From Zobellella maritima (lineage in GTDB: Bacteria; Pseudomonadota; Gammaproteobacteria; Enterobacterales; Aeromonadaceae): DNA of 64,000 nt. Positions 27,376-37,279 of this stretch are shown one piece after another. The notes below the pieces were generated by a model. It was not told where the DNA came from, did not search any database, and was given only the letters and a program-made list of their open reading frames with translations. Within the stretch, counting starts at the first letter, position 1, and each line of letters opens with the position of its first letter. A program made the position numbers and the translations under genes. The DNA lies in assembly GCF_003075035.1 (NCBI RefSeq), contig NZ_QCZE01000001.1, positions 1,548,602-1,612,601 of the forward strand. Reading direction: 5' to 3'.

Positions 27376-28833
27376 TTAAAGCAGAGGGCTGAGCAGGTAG
27401 AAGAGGTTTTCCAGCACCCGCTGACGCAGTGGTCGCTGGCGCCAGTGGAGCCAGGATACCGGCTCAGCCTCGGCCAGGTAGGTATCGGCCAGCCACAACA
27501 GCTTCCTGACCATGTCGCCATCGTCGATCAGCAGGCTCATCTCAAAATTCAGCCACAGGCTGCGCCTGTCCAGGTTGACGGTGCCGACCAGGGCAAACTG
27601 CTCATCCACCAGTACGCACTTGGAATGCAACAGGCCGGTGCCATAGAGATGGATCTCAACCCCGGCGCCGAGCAACTCGTCAAAAAAGGCGTTGCAGGCA
27701 TAATTCACCATCCGCGAATCGTTTCTGGCCGGCAGTACCAGCTGCACCTGCACTCCCCGATCCGCCGCCGAGCACAGTGCCGCCACCAGGGGGTCATCGG
27801 GTACAAAATAGGGGGTAACCAGTACCAGCCGGTGCCGAGCCTGATACACGGCAGTCAGCAGGCTCTGCTGAATGGCGTCACCGCCCATAAAGGGACCGGA
27901 AGGCAACAGCTGCAGCCTGAGCTGCTTGTCCAGGAAAGACACCGGATGATATTCCAGTTGCTCCAGCAACCGTTCACCGGTTTCCATCTCCCAGTCCCAC
28001 ACGAACAACGACCACATGATCGGCACTATGGGGCCACGAATACGCAGCATGATATCCACCCACTGGCCAACCCCTGCATCCTGCTTGAAACAGGCCGGAT
28101 CGACCAGGTTCATGGAACCGGTATAGGCGACATCGTCATCGATCACCACCAGCTTGCGGTGCATGCGCAGATCCTGCCGTTCCAGAAGTACCCGAAAGGC
28201 ACCCACCGGCAACACTTCCACCACCTTGACCCCAGCATCCCGCATCCGCTTGGGCCATCGACTGCGGAAAAAATCGGCGCTGCCGACCGAGTCCAACAAC
28301 AGCCGGCAGTCCACCCCCCGCCGCGCAGCCGCCATCAGGGCAAAGGCGATGTCATCGGCCCGCCCGCCCGAATGCCAGATATAAAACTCCATATAACAGG
28401 AACTGTGGGCCCAGGAAATATCGGCCAGCAGAGAGGCCAATATGGCGTGAGGCTGTTGCAGCAGGCTCATCTCGTTGCCGTTCAGCATCGGCATGTTGAG
28501 GCGCGCCTTCACCAGCTCGTGGATGGGTTTGACCTGATCATTAACCTGAAACTGCTGGCCGGGAAAACGAGACACCAGCACATTGATCCAGTCGGCATAA
28601 GGCCGGTACATGGACTTGGCCCGCTCCGCCCGCTTGCGGCCCAGGCGCACCTCGCCAAACAGGACATAGGTGGCAACCCCAAGAATGGGAATGGCGAAAA
28701 TCAGCGCCAGCCAGGCCAGGGAGACCCCCACCGGCCGGCGCTTCATGATGACCCTGAGCGTCACGGCTATCACCAGGCTGGTATGAGCAAGAAATAGCAA
28801 CCACCCCAGTAATGTGTAAAGATAATCACTCAA
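27376..28833 (-). CDS. cls: cardiolipin synthase (ClsA type)
   Basis: A 485-residue phospholipase D-family enzyme with two N-terminal membrane helices (LLGWLLFLAHTSLVIAVTLRV and PVGVSLAWLALIFAIPILG). Two HKD motifs follow: HRKLVVIDDDVAYTGSMNLVD and HSKCVLVDEQFALVGTVNLDRRS. It joins two phosphatidylglycerol molecules into cardiolipin plus glycerol at the inner membrane. Length and the paired helices favour ClsA over ClsB or ClsC. It is divergent from the YceB-like gene with 70 bases between starts. Confidence 0.95.
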   Translation of the reverse strand: MSDYLYTLLGWLLFLAHTSLVIAVTLRVIMKRRPVGVSLAWLALIFAIPILGVATYVLFGEVRLGRKRAERAKSMYRPYADWINVLVSRFPGQQFQVNDQVKPIHELVKARLNMPMLNGNEMSLLQQPHAILASLLADISWAHSSCYMEFYIWHSGGRADDIAFALMAAARRGVDCRLLLDSVGSADFFRSRWPKRMRDAGVKVVEVLPVGAFRVLLERQDLRMHRKLVVIDDDVAYTGSMNLVDPACFKQDAGVGQWVDIMLRIRGPIVPIMWSLFVWDWEMETGERLLEQLEYHPVSFLDKQLRLQLLPSGPFMGGDAIQQSLLTAVYQARHRLVLVTPYFVPDDPLVAALCSAADRGVQVQLVLPARNDSRMVNYACNAFFDELLGAGVEIHLYGTGLLHSKCVLVDEQFALVGTVNLDRRSLWLNFEMSLLIDDGDMVRKLLWLADTYLAEAEPVSWLHWRQRPLRQRVLENLFYLLSPLL

Positions 28834-28903
28834 TGATGCCTAACTCCTCTTGGCCGGGTTATAGTCCCCACCATGACTGAACCAATATCGGTTATACAGG
28901 CTT

Positions 28904-29446
28904 ATGAAAATTATACTTTTTTTAATTGTCTTTGGGATAAGTCAGCTCACCCAGGCGCAAACGCTTATCCTGACCGAACAGCAACTGAATGAACGGCTGA
29001 ATAACAGCCTGGATAAGGAGTATCCCTTTACCTTAGGCGACTGGCTGAACGCGGACATACGTTTGCAACAGATTGCCATGACGCTGGGGCGGCCCGAGGC
29101 CGACAAGGTCCGGATCAGCGGCAAGCTCTGGATCCAGCTGGCCCAACCGGATACCCGCTACAGCTGGCTACTGGACGGCAACTTTTCGGCCAGGCCCCGA
29201 TATGACAACCAGCTGGGCGCCCTGTTCCTGGACGAATTCGAGCTGTTGGAATACCGGCTTGAAAGTAGCTCTCAACCCAAGGCCAGTATGTTCATGCCCT
29301 ACCTGTTACAGGGGTTGGCACAGTATTTGTCACGCTATCCGGTATATGTGCTCGACGAGGCCGATCCCCTGCAAGCCCGGATCAAGCAACGGCTGGTCCG
29401 GCTTGAAGTCCAGCCGGGCCGATTGCTCCTGCAGGGAAGCGATTAG
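28904..29446 (+). CDS. DUF1439 (YceB-like) exported protein
   Basis: A 180-residue protein with a signal peptide (MKIILFLIVFGISQLTQAQT). The mature part begins LILTEQQLNERLNNSLDKEYPF, then LGRPEADKVRISGKLWIQL and a C-terminal YVLDEADPLQARIKQRLVRLEVQPGRLLL, resembling YceB/DUF1439 proteins. E. coli YceB is a lipoprotein; here no lipobox Cys is seen, so the protein is probably periplasmic. Function is unknown. It starts 70 bases from the divergent cls gene, and its weak ribosome site (AGGC) suggests low expression. Confidence 0.7.
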   Translation: MKIILFLIVFGISQLTQAQTLILTEQQLNERLNNSLDKEYPFTLGDWLNADIRLQQIAMTLGRPEADKVRISGKLWIQLAQPDTRYSWLLDGNFSARPRYDNQLGALFLDEFELLEYRLESSSQPKASMFMPYLLQGLAQYLSRYPVYVLDEADPLQARIKQRLVRLEVQPGRLLLQGSD

Positions 29447-29472
29447 TGACTATCATACCGGGCCCAGGACAG

Positions 29473-29524
29473 CTTGGTGACGAACCGCGAAAATCCTGTG
29501 AATGTTCGCAGTCGTTGCCAAGCG
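29473..29524. repeat. hairpin repeat, second family, copy 2
   Basis: CTTGG (29473-29477) pairs with CCAAG (29518-29522). In between are GACGAACC and GTGAATGTTCGCAG, the latter identical to bases within 8503-8552. The element fills the gap between the YceB-like gene and the GGDEF-EAL gene. Confidence 0.55.
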
Positions 29525-29616
29525 CTGATGGCCTTTACCTGTGACCTGTCGGGGGAGACCTTTGAAACAATGACCCGGATATGATCATATGTTCAGAGGG
29601 AATGGTATCCGGTCTT

Positions 29617-31374
29617 TCAACAATGATGGCGGTCATCACCGGCATACAGGTTGGCCACCCTGTGTGCCGCCATCGGCCTGGCCAGCAACCAGCCCTGCGC
29701 GGTATGACAACCATGGCGGCGCAGGAAGGCCAGCTGCTCCCGGGTTTCAACGCCACAGGCAACCACATTCAGCCCGAGGGAATCTGACAGCAGCATCAGC
29801 GCTTTCACCAAGGCCTGATCGGTGTCATCGAAGCGGTCGGAAAACAGGCTCCGATCCAGTTTTATGCCGTCCAGCGGCAATTGCCGCAGCTTGTCGAAAT
29901 GTATCCTGCCGATCCCCACATTATCCAGGTAGATAGAGAGGCCGGCCTGACGCAACATGGTCAGGGCTCCCCCCAGCGACTCACTGCGGCGCATGATAAA
30001 ATCACAGCTCAATTCCAGGCAGAAGATCTCCGGCGCCACCTGCAGCTGATCAAGCAACTGCAGCAGGCGCGAGGCCCAATGCTGCTCCAGTTCCAACCCG
30101 GTGAGGTTGAGGCTGACCCTCCCCTGCCAGCCGTGGATTTGCTGCCAGTCGTGTACCTGTCGGACTGCCTGACGCAATACCCACTCTGCCAGTCGGCACA
30201 GCAGGCCGGCGCCCTGAGCTGCCGACATGAACTGTTCCGGGTAGAGGATACCCAGGCGAGGATGGTTCCAGCGAAGCAGCGCCTCCAGGCTGCCTGTATG
30301 GCTGGAGCCCAGTTCAAACCCGGGCTGGTACTCCAGGAACAGCTGATCCTGTGCGATGGCCTCCCTGAACTCACGGGTCAGCAGGTACTGCTGCTCCAGA
30401 CGGGTGAACCGAGCCTTGTCAAATACGCAGACTTTGGCACTGGTCAGTTTTTTTGCCTCATACATGGCGGTATCCGCATAGCGCAGCAAAGACTCTATCT
30501 CCAGCCCGTGCTGAGGATACAGGCTCACACCTATGCTGGCACCCACGCTCAGTTCATAGTCATCCACCGGGACCGGCGCCTCCAGCTGTCCAAGCAGCTG
30601 TTGCGCCTTGTCCAACAACGAGGCTTCCGTATGCTCCCCCTGCCAGATCATGACAAATTCATCACCGCCGATGCGGGCCACCAGCTCATGCTCACCGACC
30701 AGCCCGAGCAGGCGTTGAGCCAATGCCCTGAGCACCCGATCGCCCACCCCATGTCCAAAGCTGTCATTGATCGGCTTGAATCGATCCAGATCGATAAACA
30801 GCAAAGCCAGTTGCTGCCCGACCGGCAAGGCACCACGGGCATTGGCAAACCACGCCAACAGCTGGGTACGGTTGGCGGTGCCGGTTAGCGCATCATGATG
30901 CGCCAGAAAATTGAGCCGGGCTTCGGATTGGCGCAGTCGACTGATATCGTCCAGTATGCCGATGATCTTCACGACCTGCTGGTGGTGGTTTTTTATCAGG
31001 CGCAGCACCAGCCAATGAGCCGCCAGGCGCCCCTGCCGGGTCTGATGCTGAACCTCCCCCTGCCAATGGCCCTGTCGCTGCAGTTGCAGCCAGATTTGGC
31101 GATAATGGCGACGTCCGTGCAGATCATGATCGATGCCGGTGATATGCATCCCCTTAATCTGCTCGGCTTCCCGTTCACTCAGGCGACAAAACGCCGCATT
31201 GACCTGCTCCACCCGACCCCGGGCATCCATCACCACTATCCCTTCCCGGGTATGGGCCATGATGTGCTCGGTCAGGGCCATTTCGATGGCATTGGTTGCC
31301 GGAAGGCCTTTGGCACCATCAGCTTGCGAATCACCCCGGGTGACCGTCGACAGAGAGGACTCATCCATATTCAT
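29617..31374 (-). CDS. PAS-GGDEF-EAL protein, probable diguanylate cyclase with inactive EAL domain
   Basis: A 585-residue soluble protein: a PAS sensor (about 35-150), a GGDEF domain (155-320, intact GGDEF at 236-240) and an EAL domain (345-570). The GGDEF site is complete, but the inhibitory RxxD site reads GEHE, so feedback control is probably absent. The EAL domain keeps EALLRW (364-369) and the Lys in DGIKLDRS. It has lost catalytic positions: AEGVE is ACGVE (Cys540), DDFG is DNVG (484-487), LELTE is LELSC and FIxxAE is FMSAAQ. It therefore should make c-di-GMP, or bind it, but not cleave it. No membrane segment or signal peptide is seen, so the ligand is intracellular. Confidence 0.93.
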   Translation of the reverse strand: MNMDESSLSTVTRGDSQADGAKGLPATNAIEMALTEHIMAHTREGIVVMDARGRVEQVNAAFCRLSEREAEQIKGMHITGIDHDLHGRRHYRQIWLQLQRQGHWQGEVQHQTRQGRLAAHWLVLRLIKNHHQQVVKIIGILDDISRLRQSEARLNFLAHHDALTGTANRTQLLAWFANARGALPVGQQLALLFIDLDRFKPINDSFGHGVGDRVLRALAQRLLGLVGEHELVARIGGDEFVMIWQGEHTEASLLDKAQQLLGQLEAPVPVDDYELSVGASIGVSLYPQHGLEIESLLRYADTAMYEAKKLTSAKVCVFDKARFTRLEQQYLLTREFREAIAQDQLFLEYQPGFELGSSHTGSLEALLRWNHPRLGILYPEQFMSAAQGAGLLCRLAEWVLRQAVRQVHDWQQIHGWQGRVSLNLTGLELEQHWASRLLQLLDQLQVAPEIFCLELSCDFIMRRSESLGGALTMLRQAGLSIYLDNVGIGRIHFDKLRQLPLDGIKLDRSLFSDRFDDTDQALVKALMLLSDSLGLNVVACGVETREQLAFLRRHGCHTAQGWLLARPMAAHRVANLYAGDDRHHC

Positions 31375-31497
31375 GCTCTATAGGTTAAATAAAGGAGAGG
31401 AAGCTTTGTTCATTGCCCGCTTGTCATGAGTGGCGTAGAGGCCGAGAGTAGCGCTGATTATTTTTCGGGCAAGTCATCATATAGACCCAAATGGAAA

Positions 31498-31527
31498 ATA
31501 AAAAGCCCGCATCGCTGCGGGCTTTTT
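31498..31527 (-). terminator. Rho-independent terminator of purL
   Basis: AAAAGCCCGCA, a TCGC loop and TGCGGGCTTTTT form a strong stem with A and T runs on both sides, 13 bases past the purL stop. It can end the leftward purL transcript. Confidence 0.9.
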
Positions 31528-31539
31528 GAAAATGAGACG

Positions 31540-34500
31540 TTATCCCAGATTGCGACGAGCATTGCGGAAGATCCGCATCCAGGCGCCGTCCTCTCCCCAG
31601 GTCTCCGGATACCAGGAGTTGGCCACGGTTCTGAACACCCGCTCCGGATGCGGCATCATGATGGTCACCCGGCCGTCCTTGCTCGACAGACCGGTAATGC
31701 CGTTGGCCGAGCCGTTGGGATTGAACGGGTAGCGTTCGGTCGCCTGGCCCCGGTTGTCCACATAACGCAGTGCCACTGTACCGCTGGCCTCGATGGCTGC
31801 AATATCCGCATGCAACGGCTGGACCCGCCCTTCACCGTGAGACACGGCAATCGGCAAACGGGAACCGGCCATGCCGGACAGGAACAGGCTGGGTGACTCC
31901 TGCACTTCCACCAGGCTGAAGCGGGCTTCGAAACGCTCGGAGGTGTTGCGTACAAAGTCTGGCCAGTGCTCGGCACCAGGCACCAGCTCCCGCAGGCGAG
32001 ACAACATCTGACAACCGTTACACACCCCCAGGGCAAAGCTGTCGGGGCGCTTGAAGAAGGCGGAGAACTGAGCGCGCAGGGCTTCGTTAAACAGCACCGA
32101 CTTGGCCCAGCCACCGCCGGCACCCAGCACATCCCCGTAGGAGAAGCCGCCACAGGCCACCAGGCCGGCAAACTCGTCCAGGCGATAGCGACCGCTGTGC
32201 AGATCGCTCATATGGACATCGACGGCGGTAAAGCCGGCCCGGTCGAAGGCCGCTGCCATTTCCACATGGGAGTTGACGCCCTGCTCACGCAGGATGGCCA
32301 TCCTGGGATGCACACCCTTGGCGATAAAGGGCGCGGCTATGTCTTCCTTGGGATCGAAGCTAAGAGATACGGACAGCCCCGGATCGGTGGCATCCTGCTT
32401 GGCCTCGAACTCGGACAGGGCGCAGTCCGGGTTGTCGCGCAGCGCCTGCATGCGGTAGCTGGTTTCAGACCAGAGCTTGCGCAGCTGAATCCGGGACTCG
32501 GCGAACACTTCCTTGCCGTCATGGAAGAAGCGCAGCTGATCGTCGCCGTTGGGGCTACCCAGCACATGGCTGCAGGCGGCCAGGCCATGGCCGGCCAGAC
32601 AGGTCAGCACGGCTTCCTTGTCTTCACGGCGTACCTGCAGCACGGCGCCCAGTTCCTCGCTGAACAGGGAAGCCAGCACATCGGTACCCAGCAGATCCAG
32701 CTCGATATCCAGACCGGTGTTGCCGGCAAAGGCCATTTCCGCCAGGGTCACGAACAGGCCGCCGTCGGCCCGGTCGTGATAGGCCAGCAATTTGTTGTCG
32801 GCCAGCAATGCCTGGATGGCATAGAAGAAGCTTTTCAGCTGTTCGGCATCATCCAGATCGACCGGCTGGTTACCCAGTTGGCGATACACCTGGGCCAGAC
32901 AGGAGGCACCCAGGCGGTTCTTGCCATTACCCAGGTCAACCAGGATCAAGTCGGTTTCACCCAGGTCGGTGCGTAGCCAGGGGGTGACGGTGGCGCGTAC
33001 ATCAGTGACCCGGGCGAAGGCGGAAATCACCAGCGACAGCGGTGCGGTCACCGATTTGTCTTCGCCGTTGTCGGACCAGCGGGTCTGCATCGACATGGAG
33101 TCTTTACCCACCGGTATGGTCAGCCCCAGTACCGGACACAGCTCCTCGCCCACGGCTTTCACCGCTTCATAGAGGCCGGCATCCTCGCCCGGGTGGCCGG
33201 CGGCGGACATCCAGTTGGCCGACAGCTTGATGCGGTTCAGCTCGCCGATTTCGGTGGCGGCAATGTTGGTGATGGCCTCTGCCACCGCCAGCCGGGCCGA
33301 GGCGGCAAAGTCGAGCAGCGCCACCGGGGCCCGTTCGCCCATGGACATGGCTTCGCCCGCATAGGTATCGAAGGCGGCGGCGGTGACCGCACAGTCGGCC
33401 ACCGGTACCTGCCAGGGCCCGACCATCTGATCCCGGGCCACCAGACCGGTGACGCTGCGGTCCCCTATGGTGATCAGGAAACCCTTGTCGGCCACGGTCG
33501 GCAGGGTCAGCACCCGCTCGGCCGCTTCCTTCAGGTTGATGCCATGCAGTTCCAGCGCCGGGCTCTGATGACCGGCCGAGGCCACGTCCCGCTGCATCTT
33601 GGGCGGCTTGCCCAGCAGCACATCGAGTGGCATGTCGATCGGCTGGTTGTCGAAGTGGCTGTCGTGCAGGCTCAGGTGACGCTCTGCGGTCGCCTCGCCC
33701 AACACCGCAAACAAGGCCCGCTCCCGGCGACAGATGGCTTCGAATTCGGCCATGCGGTCGCTGGCCACCGCCATCACATAACGCTCCTGGGATTCGTTAC
33801 ACCAGATCTGCAGTGGACTCATGCCCGGTTCGTCGTTGGGGATGTTGCGCAGCTCGAAGCGTCCGCCGCGACCACCGTCGTTGACCAACTCGGGCATGGC
33901 GTTGGACAGGCCGCCGGCACCCACATCGTGGATAAACAGAATGGGGTTGTCTTCACCCAGGGCCCAGCAACGGTCGATGACTTCCTGGCAGCGACGCTCC
34001 ATTTCCGGGTTTTCCCGCTGTACCGAGGCAAAATCCAGATCCTCGGAAGACTGGCCGGACGCCATGCTCGAGGCGGCGCCGCCGCCCAGGCCGATATTCA
34101 TGGCCGGACCACCCAGCACCACCAGCTTGGCGCCGACGGCGATATCGCCTTTCTCCACGTGTTCGCCGCGGATGTTACCCAGGCCACCGGCGATCATGAT
34201 CGGCTTGTGATAACCACGCACTTCCTCACCGTTAAAGCTGCTCACCTGCTCTTCATAGGTACGGAAATAGCCGAGCAGTGCCGGACGGCCGAACTCGTTG
34301 TTGAAGGCGGCACCACCGAGCGGACCTTCCAGCATGATATCCAGGGCGCTGACGATACGCTCCGGCTTGCCAAAGTCCTGCTCCCAGGGGCGGGCATAGC
34401 CGGGGATCTTCAGGTTGGACACGCTGAAGCCCACCAGGCCGGCCTTCGGCTTGGAGCCGCGACCGGTGGCACCTTCATCACGAATTTCGCCGCCCGAGCC

Positions 34501-35430
34501 GGTGGCCGCCCCCGGATAGGGCGAAATGGCGGTGGGGTGGTTATGGGTTTCCACCTTCATCAGGATATGAATATCTTCCTGATGATAGAGGTACTCGTTA
34601 GTCGTCGGGCTGGGGAAAAAGCGCCCGGCGGGCGAGCCCACCATTACGGCGGCATTGTCCTTATAGGCCGACAGCACATGGCTCGGCTCCTGCTCGAAGG
34701 TGTTCTTGATCATCTTGAACAGGGACTTGGGCTGCACGACGCCGTCGATGGTCCAGTCGGCGTTGAAGATCTTGTGCCGGCAATGTTCCGAGTTGGCCTG
34801 GGCAAACATGCACAGTTCGATGTCGTTGGGGTTGCGTCCCAGGCTGGTAAAGCCGTCAAACAGGTAGTCGATTTCATCTTCGGCCAACGCCAGGCCCATC
34901 TGCTGGTTGGCCTCGGCCAGGGCCTGACGACCACCGGTCAGCATGTCCACCGCCTGCAGCGGCGCCGGCTCGGACTGCTGGAACAGACAGACAGCCGCAT
35001 CCAGGCTGTCGAGTACCGCTTCGGTCATGCGGTCATGGATCAGTGCCCTGACCGCAGCCAACTCGGCGTCGCCGGGCTGACCGTCGAAAGTCAGGTAATA
35101 GGCGATACCCCGCTCGATACGTTTGACCTGGGACAGACCGCAGTTATGAGCGATATCGGTGGCCTTGCTGGACCAGGGAGACAGGGTACCGGGACGAGGG
35201 GTCACCAGCATCAACTGACTGTCGGCAGGTACGGAGATGCCCTGTTCCGGGCTGTCGAGCAAGCGACTCAGGGTCTGCTTGGTGTCGGCCTCGAGGGCAC
35301 CGGCCAGAGCCACAAAATGCACGTACTCGGTTGCTATCTCGACCAGGGGCAACCCCTGCTCCTGGGCGCGGCGAACTAATGCCTGAGTTCTGAAACCGGA
35401 TAAGGCCGGAGAACCTCTCAGTATTTCCAT
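31540..35430 (-). CDS. purL: phosphoribosylformylglycinamidine synthase
   Basis: A 1296-residue single-chain FGAM synthase, matching E. coli PurL (1295). I take the ATG at 35430 ([14 protein letters not shown]), since the frame extension to 35445 begins with TTG. The N-terminal PurS-like domain, linker and double PurL synthase domains ([42 protein letters not shown]) are followed by a class I glutamine amidotransferase domain with the nucleophile Cys in [19 protein letters not shown]. It performs the fourth step of purine synthesis using glutamine and ATP. A near-consensus promoter lies upstream (35481-35509) and a terminator follows. Confidence 0.99.
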   Translation of the reverse strand: MEILRGSPALSGFRTQALVRRAQEQGLPLVEIATEYVHFVALAGALEADTKQTLSRLLDSPEQGISVPADSQLMLVTPRPGTLSPWSSKATDIAHNCGLSQVKRIERGIAYYLTFDGQPGDAELAAVRALIHDRMTEAVLDSLDAAVCLFQQSEPAPLQAVDMLTGGRQALAEANQQMGLALAEDEIDYLFDGFTSLGRNPNDIELCMFAQANSEHCRHKIFNADWTIDGVVQPKSLFKMIKNTFEQEPSHVLSAYKDNAAVMVGSPAGRFFPSPTTNEYLYHQEDIHILMKVETHNHPTAISPYPGAATGSGGEIRDEGATGRGSKPKAGLVGFSVSNLKIPGYARPWEQDFGKPERIVSALDIMLEGPLGGAAFNNEFGRPALLGYFRTYEEQVSSFNGEEVRGYHKPIMIAGGLGNIRGEHVEKGDIAVGAKLVVLGGPAMNIGLGGGAASSMASGQSSEDLDFASVQRENPEMERRCQEVIDRCWALGEDNPILFIHDVGAGGLSNAMPELVNDGGRGGRFELRNIPNDEPGMSPLQIWCNESQERYVMAVASDRMAEFEAICRRERALFAVLGEATAERHLSLHDSHFDNQPIDMPLDVLLGKPPKMQRDVASAGHQSPALELHGINLKEAAERVLTLPTVADKGFLITIGDRSVTGLVARDQMVGPWQVPVADCAVTAAAFDTYAGEAMSMGERAPVALLDFAASARLAVAEAITNIAATEIGELNRIKLSANWMSAAGHPGEDAGLYEAVKAVGEELCPVLGLTIPVGKDSMSMQTRWSDNGEDKSVTAPLSLVISAFARVTDVRATVTPWLRTDLGETDLILVDLGNGKNRLGASCLAQVYRQLGNQPVDLDDAEQLKSFFYAIQALLADNKLLAYHDRADGGLFVTLAEMAFAGNTGLDIELDLLGTDVLASLFSEELGAVLQVRREDKEAVLTCLAGHGLAACSHVLGSPNGDDQLRFFHDGKEVFAESRIQLRKLWSETSYRMQALRDNPDCALSEFEAKQDATDPGLSVSLSFDPKEDIAAPFIAKGVHPRMAILREQGVNSHVEMAAAFDRAGFTAVDVHMSDLHSGRYRLDEFAGLVACGGFSYGDVLGAGGGWAKSVLFNEALRAQFSAFFKRPDSFALGVCNGCQMLSRLRELVPGAEHWPDFVRNTSERFEARFSLVEVQESPSLFLSGMAGSRLPIAVSHGEGRVQPLHADIAAIEASGTVALRYVDNRGQATERYPFNPNGSANGITGLSSKDGRVTIMMPHPERVFRTVANSWYPETWGEDGAWMRIFRNARRNLG

Positions 35431-35480
35431 AGTGGCTATTCTCAAAGCTTGAGTGAATGGGGGGTTGAGAAATTGGCGGT

Positions 35481-35509
35481 ATTATAGGGTTCCCCCCCTG
35501 CCCTGTCGA
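35481..35509 (-). promoter_or_regulatory. sigma-70 promoter of purL
   Basis: Read leftward, TCGACA (35509-35504, one mismatch to TTGACA), a 17-base spacer and a perfect TATAAT (35486-35481) lie about 50 bases before the purL start. I did not see a PurR-type operator nearby. Confidence 0.75.
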
Positions 35510-35530
35510 CGGCGATTTCCCGAACCCATA

Positions 35531-35558
35531 TGACGAATAGGCCGGCTTCTGCTATAAA
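35531..35558 (+). promoter_or_regulatory. possible promoter of mltF
   Basis: TGACGA (35531-35536) and TATAAA (35553-35558) are 16 bases apart, about 30 bases before the TTG start of mltF. It is divergent from the purL promoter in the same gap. Confidence 0.5.
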
Positions 35559-35588
35559 ATCCCGGTAATTCCGGCCGAGGTATCACAT

Positions 35589-37013
35589 TTGCATTGTATC
35601 AACCGACTGTCACGACTCACACTGCTGCTCGGCGCCTTGCTGCTAAGCGCCTGTGATGTCAGGGAAAATATGCCCAGCCAACAGGCCGGGATCCTTGCCC
35701 GCGGCGAGCTCAGGGTCGGCACCCTGTATCATCCCCTGTATTATTTTTTACGCAAACAGGGAGAGGATGGACTGGACTACGAACTGGCCCGGCAGTTTGC
35801 CGAACAACTGGGTGTCAGGCTCACCATGGTGCCCGCCTACCACCTGAATGAGCTGTTCAACCTGCTGGACGAAGGCAAAGTGGATATGCTGGCCGCCGGG
35901 CTGGTCAACAGCCCCCTGCGACGACAGCATTATCGTTTTGGTCCCAGCTATTATGAGGTGGCCCAGACCCTGGTCTACCGCAAGGGTCAACCCAGGCCCA
36001 CCGAGCTGAGCCAGGTAACAGGCGAAATCCGGGTTCTGGCCGGCTCCAGCCAGGCCGAATGGCTGCATCGGCTGGCCCCGGAGCATCCGGAGTTACATTG
36101 GGAGACCCGCCGCGACGCGGATGCAGAAGAGCTGCTTCGCCAGGTAGCCGAAGGCGATACCGATTTCGCCCTGGTGGAAGACACCCTGCTGGCTCGTACC
36201 CAACGCTACTATCCCAATATCGCCGCCGCCTTTACCCTGTCCGAGCCTCTGCCGGTTGCCTGGGTGCTGAAGCAGCAGGCCGATGACAGCCTCTACAGCA
36301 GCATGCTGGACTTTTTTGATGCTCGTCAGGACGACGGTACCCTGGCCCGGCTCAATGAAAAATACTTCGGCCATATCCAGGACTTTGATTATGTCGATAC
36401 CCGAACCTTCTTACGGCGAACGGAAGACCGGTTGCCGCGCTACCGTCCCCTGTTTAAGCGACATGCAGGCAAGCTGGACTGGCGTCTGCTGGCTGCCGTC
36501 AGCTACCAGGAATCCCATTGGGATCCCCAGGCCCGCTCCTATACGGGCGTGCGCGGCATGATGATGCTGACCGAAGATACCGCCGCCCTGCTGGGCGTGG
36601 AAAACCGACTTGACCCTGAGCAGAGCATAGAGGGAGGGGCCAGGTATCTGAATCAACTGAAGGCCCGGCTACCCGACAGTATTCCGGAAGATGAACGTAT
36701 CTGGTTCGCCCTGGCCGCCTATAACATGGGCCTGGGCCATGTGCTGGACGTACGCCGCCTGACCAGGCAGCGCGGACAGGATCCTAATTCCTGGACCGAG
36801 GTAAAGGAAAACCTGGTGTTGCTGCATCAACCCAAGTGGTATCGCCAGACCCGGCATGGCTATGCCCGCGGGCGGGAAGCCCTCCATTATGTCAACAATA
36901 TCCGCCAGTACTACCACAGCCTGCAATGGTTGATTGGCCCACAGACCGACCCGGCTATCAACACGGTCCGGAGTGAACCACCCGCCGCGTCTTTGCCGCC
37001 TTCGGAGATTTAA
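35589..37013 (+). CDS. mltF: membrane-bound lytic murein transglycosylase F
   Basis: A TTG start at 35589, ten bases after GAGG, gives 474 residues beginning with a lipoprotein signal (LLLGALLLSAC, lipid-modified Cys22). Residues 35-265 form a solute-binding-protein type 3 domain (ELRVGTLYHPLYYFL, FAEQLGVRLTMVPA). Residues 285-440 form an SLT lytic transglycosylase domain with catalytic Glu309 in AAVSYQESHWDPQA and GVRGMMMLTEDTA. E. coli MltF has the same two-domain build and length. It cleaves peptidoglycan from the outer membrane inner face, with the N-terminal domain acting as an allosteric sensor of muropeptides. It is divergent from purL, a widely conserved pairing. Confidence 0.95.
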   Translation: MHCINRLSRLTLLLGALLLSACDVRENMPSQQAGILARGELRVGTLYHPLYYFLRKQGEDGLDYELARQFAEQLGVRLTMVPAYHLNELFNLLDEGKVDMLAAGLVNSPLRRQHYRFGPSYYEVAQTLVYRKGQPRPTELSQVTGEIRVLAGSSQAEWLHRLAPEHPELHWETRRDADAEELLRQVAEGDTDFALVEDTLLARTQRYYPNIAAAFTLSEPLPVAWVLKQQADDSLYSSMLDFFDARQDDGTLARLNEKYFGHIQDFDYVDTRTFLRRTEDRLPRYRPLFKRHAGKLDWRLLAAVSYQESHWDPQARSYTGVRGMMMLTEDTAALLGVENRLDPEQSIEGGARYLNQLKARLPDSIPEDERIWFALAAYNMGLGHVLDVRRLTRQRGQDPNSWTEVKENLVLLHQPKWYRQTRHGYARGREALHYVNNIRQYYHSLQWLIGPQTDPAINTVRSEPPAASLPPSEI

Positions 37014-37056
37014 CCAAGTTGTCACTTTACCCGGTAGTGGCAAACTGTTAAAAACA

Positions 37057-37090
37057 AAGCGATCAGGCCATACCATGTGCCTGATCGCTT
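37057..37090 (+). repeat. 12-bp hairpin just upstream of the small basic gene
   Basis: AAGCGATCAGGC (37057-37068) pairs perfectly with GCCTGATCGCTT (37079-37090) around a 10-base loop. It lies 44 bases after mltF and ends five bases before the GAGGA ribosome site of the 46-codon gene. There is no T-run, so it is more likely an mRNA processing, stability or translation-control structure than a terminator. Confidence 0.7.
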
Positions 37091-37107
37091 GAGTCGAGGA
37101 TATTCAA

Positions 37108-37248
37108 ATGATTAAAAGAAAACGCACTGTGATAAAACAACGTAAACAAGGCAGCTGGTCACCCAGACGCAAGATACTGATGCACAACGCCCATCGCAAG
37201 ATGTTGCGCCGCAGCAGCACCTTCTTCCTGATCCAGGCCGCCGAATAA
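37108..37248 (+). CDS. 46-residue highly basic small protein, unknown
   Basis: An ATG preceded by GAGGA at seven bases opens a 46-codon frame (MIKRKRTVIKQRKQGSWSPR at its start) ending at TAA 37246. About a third of the residues are Lys or Arg; the middle reads RRKILMHNAHRKMLRRSS and the end is hydrophobic (TFFLIQAAE). No signal peptide. The charge suggests nucleic-acid or ribosome binding, but I recognise no family. It lies between mltF and the convergent der gene, with a perfect hairpin just before its ribosome site and the der terminator overlapping its stop. The good ribosome site and biased composition argue for a real gene. Confidence 0.6.
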   Translation: MIKRKRTVIKQRKQGSWSPRRKILMHNAHRKMLRRSSTFFLIQAAE

Positions 37249-37273
37249 AAAAGGCAAGGGATACCCCTTGCCT
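37249..37273 (-). terminator. Rho-independent terminator of der
   Basis: On the minus strand AGGCAAGGG, a short loop and CCCTTGCCT are followed by TTTTTTA, seven bases beyond the der stop. It also lies right after the stop of the small gene on the other strand. Confidence 0.85.
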
Positions 37274-37279
37274 CGTCAG

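Noticed and set aside
33193-35379. 728-codon plus-strand frame across purL
   Set aside because: Antisense shadow of purL; low-complexity composition rich in Gly, His and Gln and no domains.
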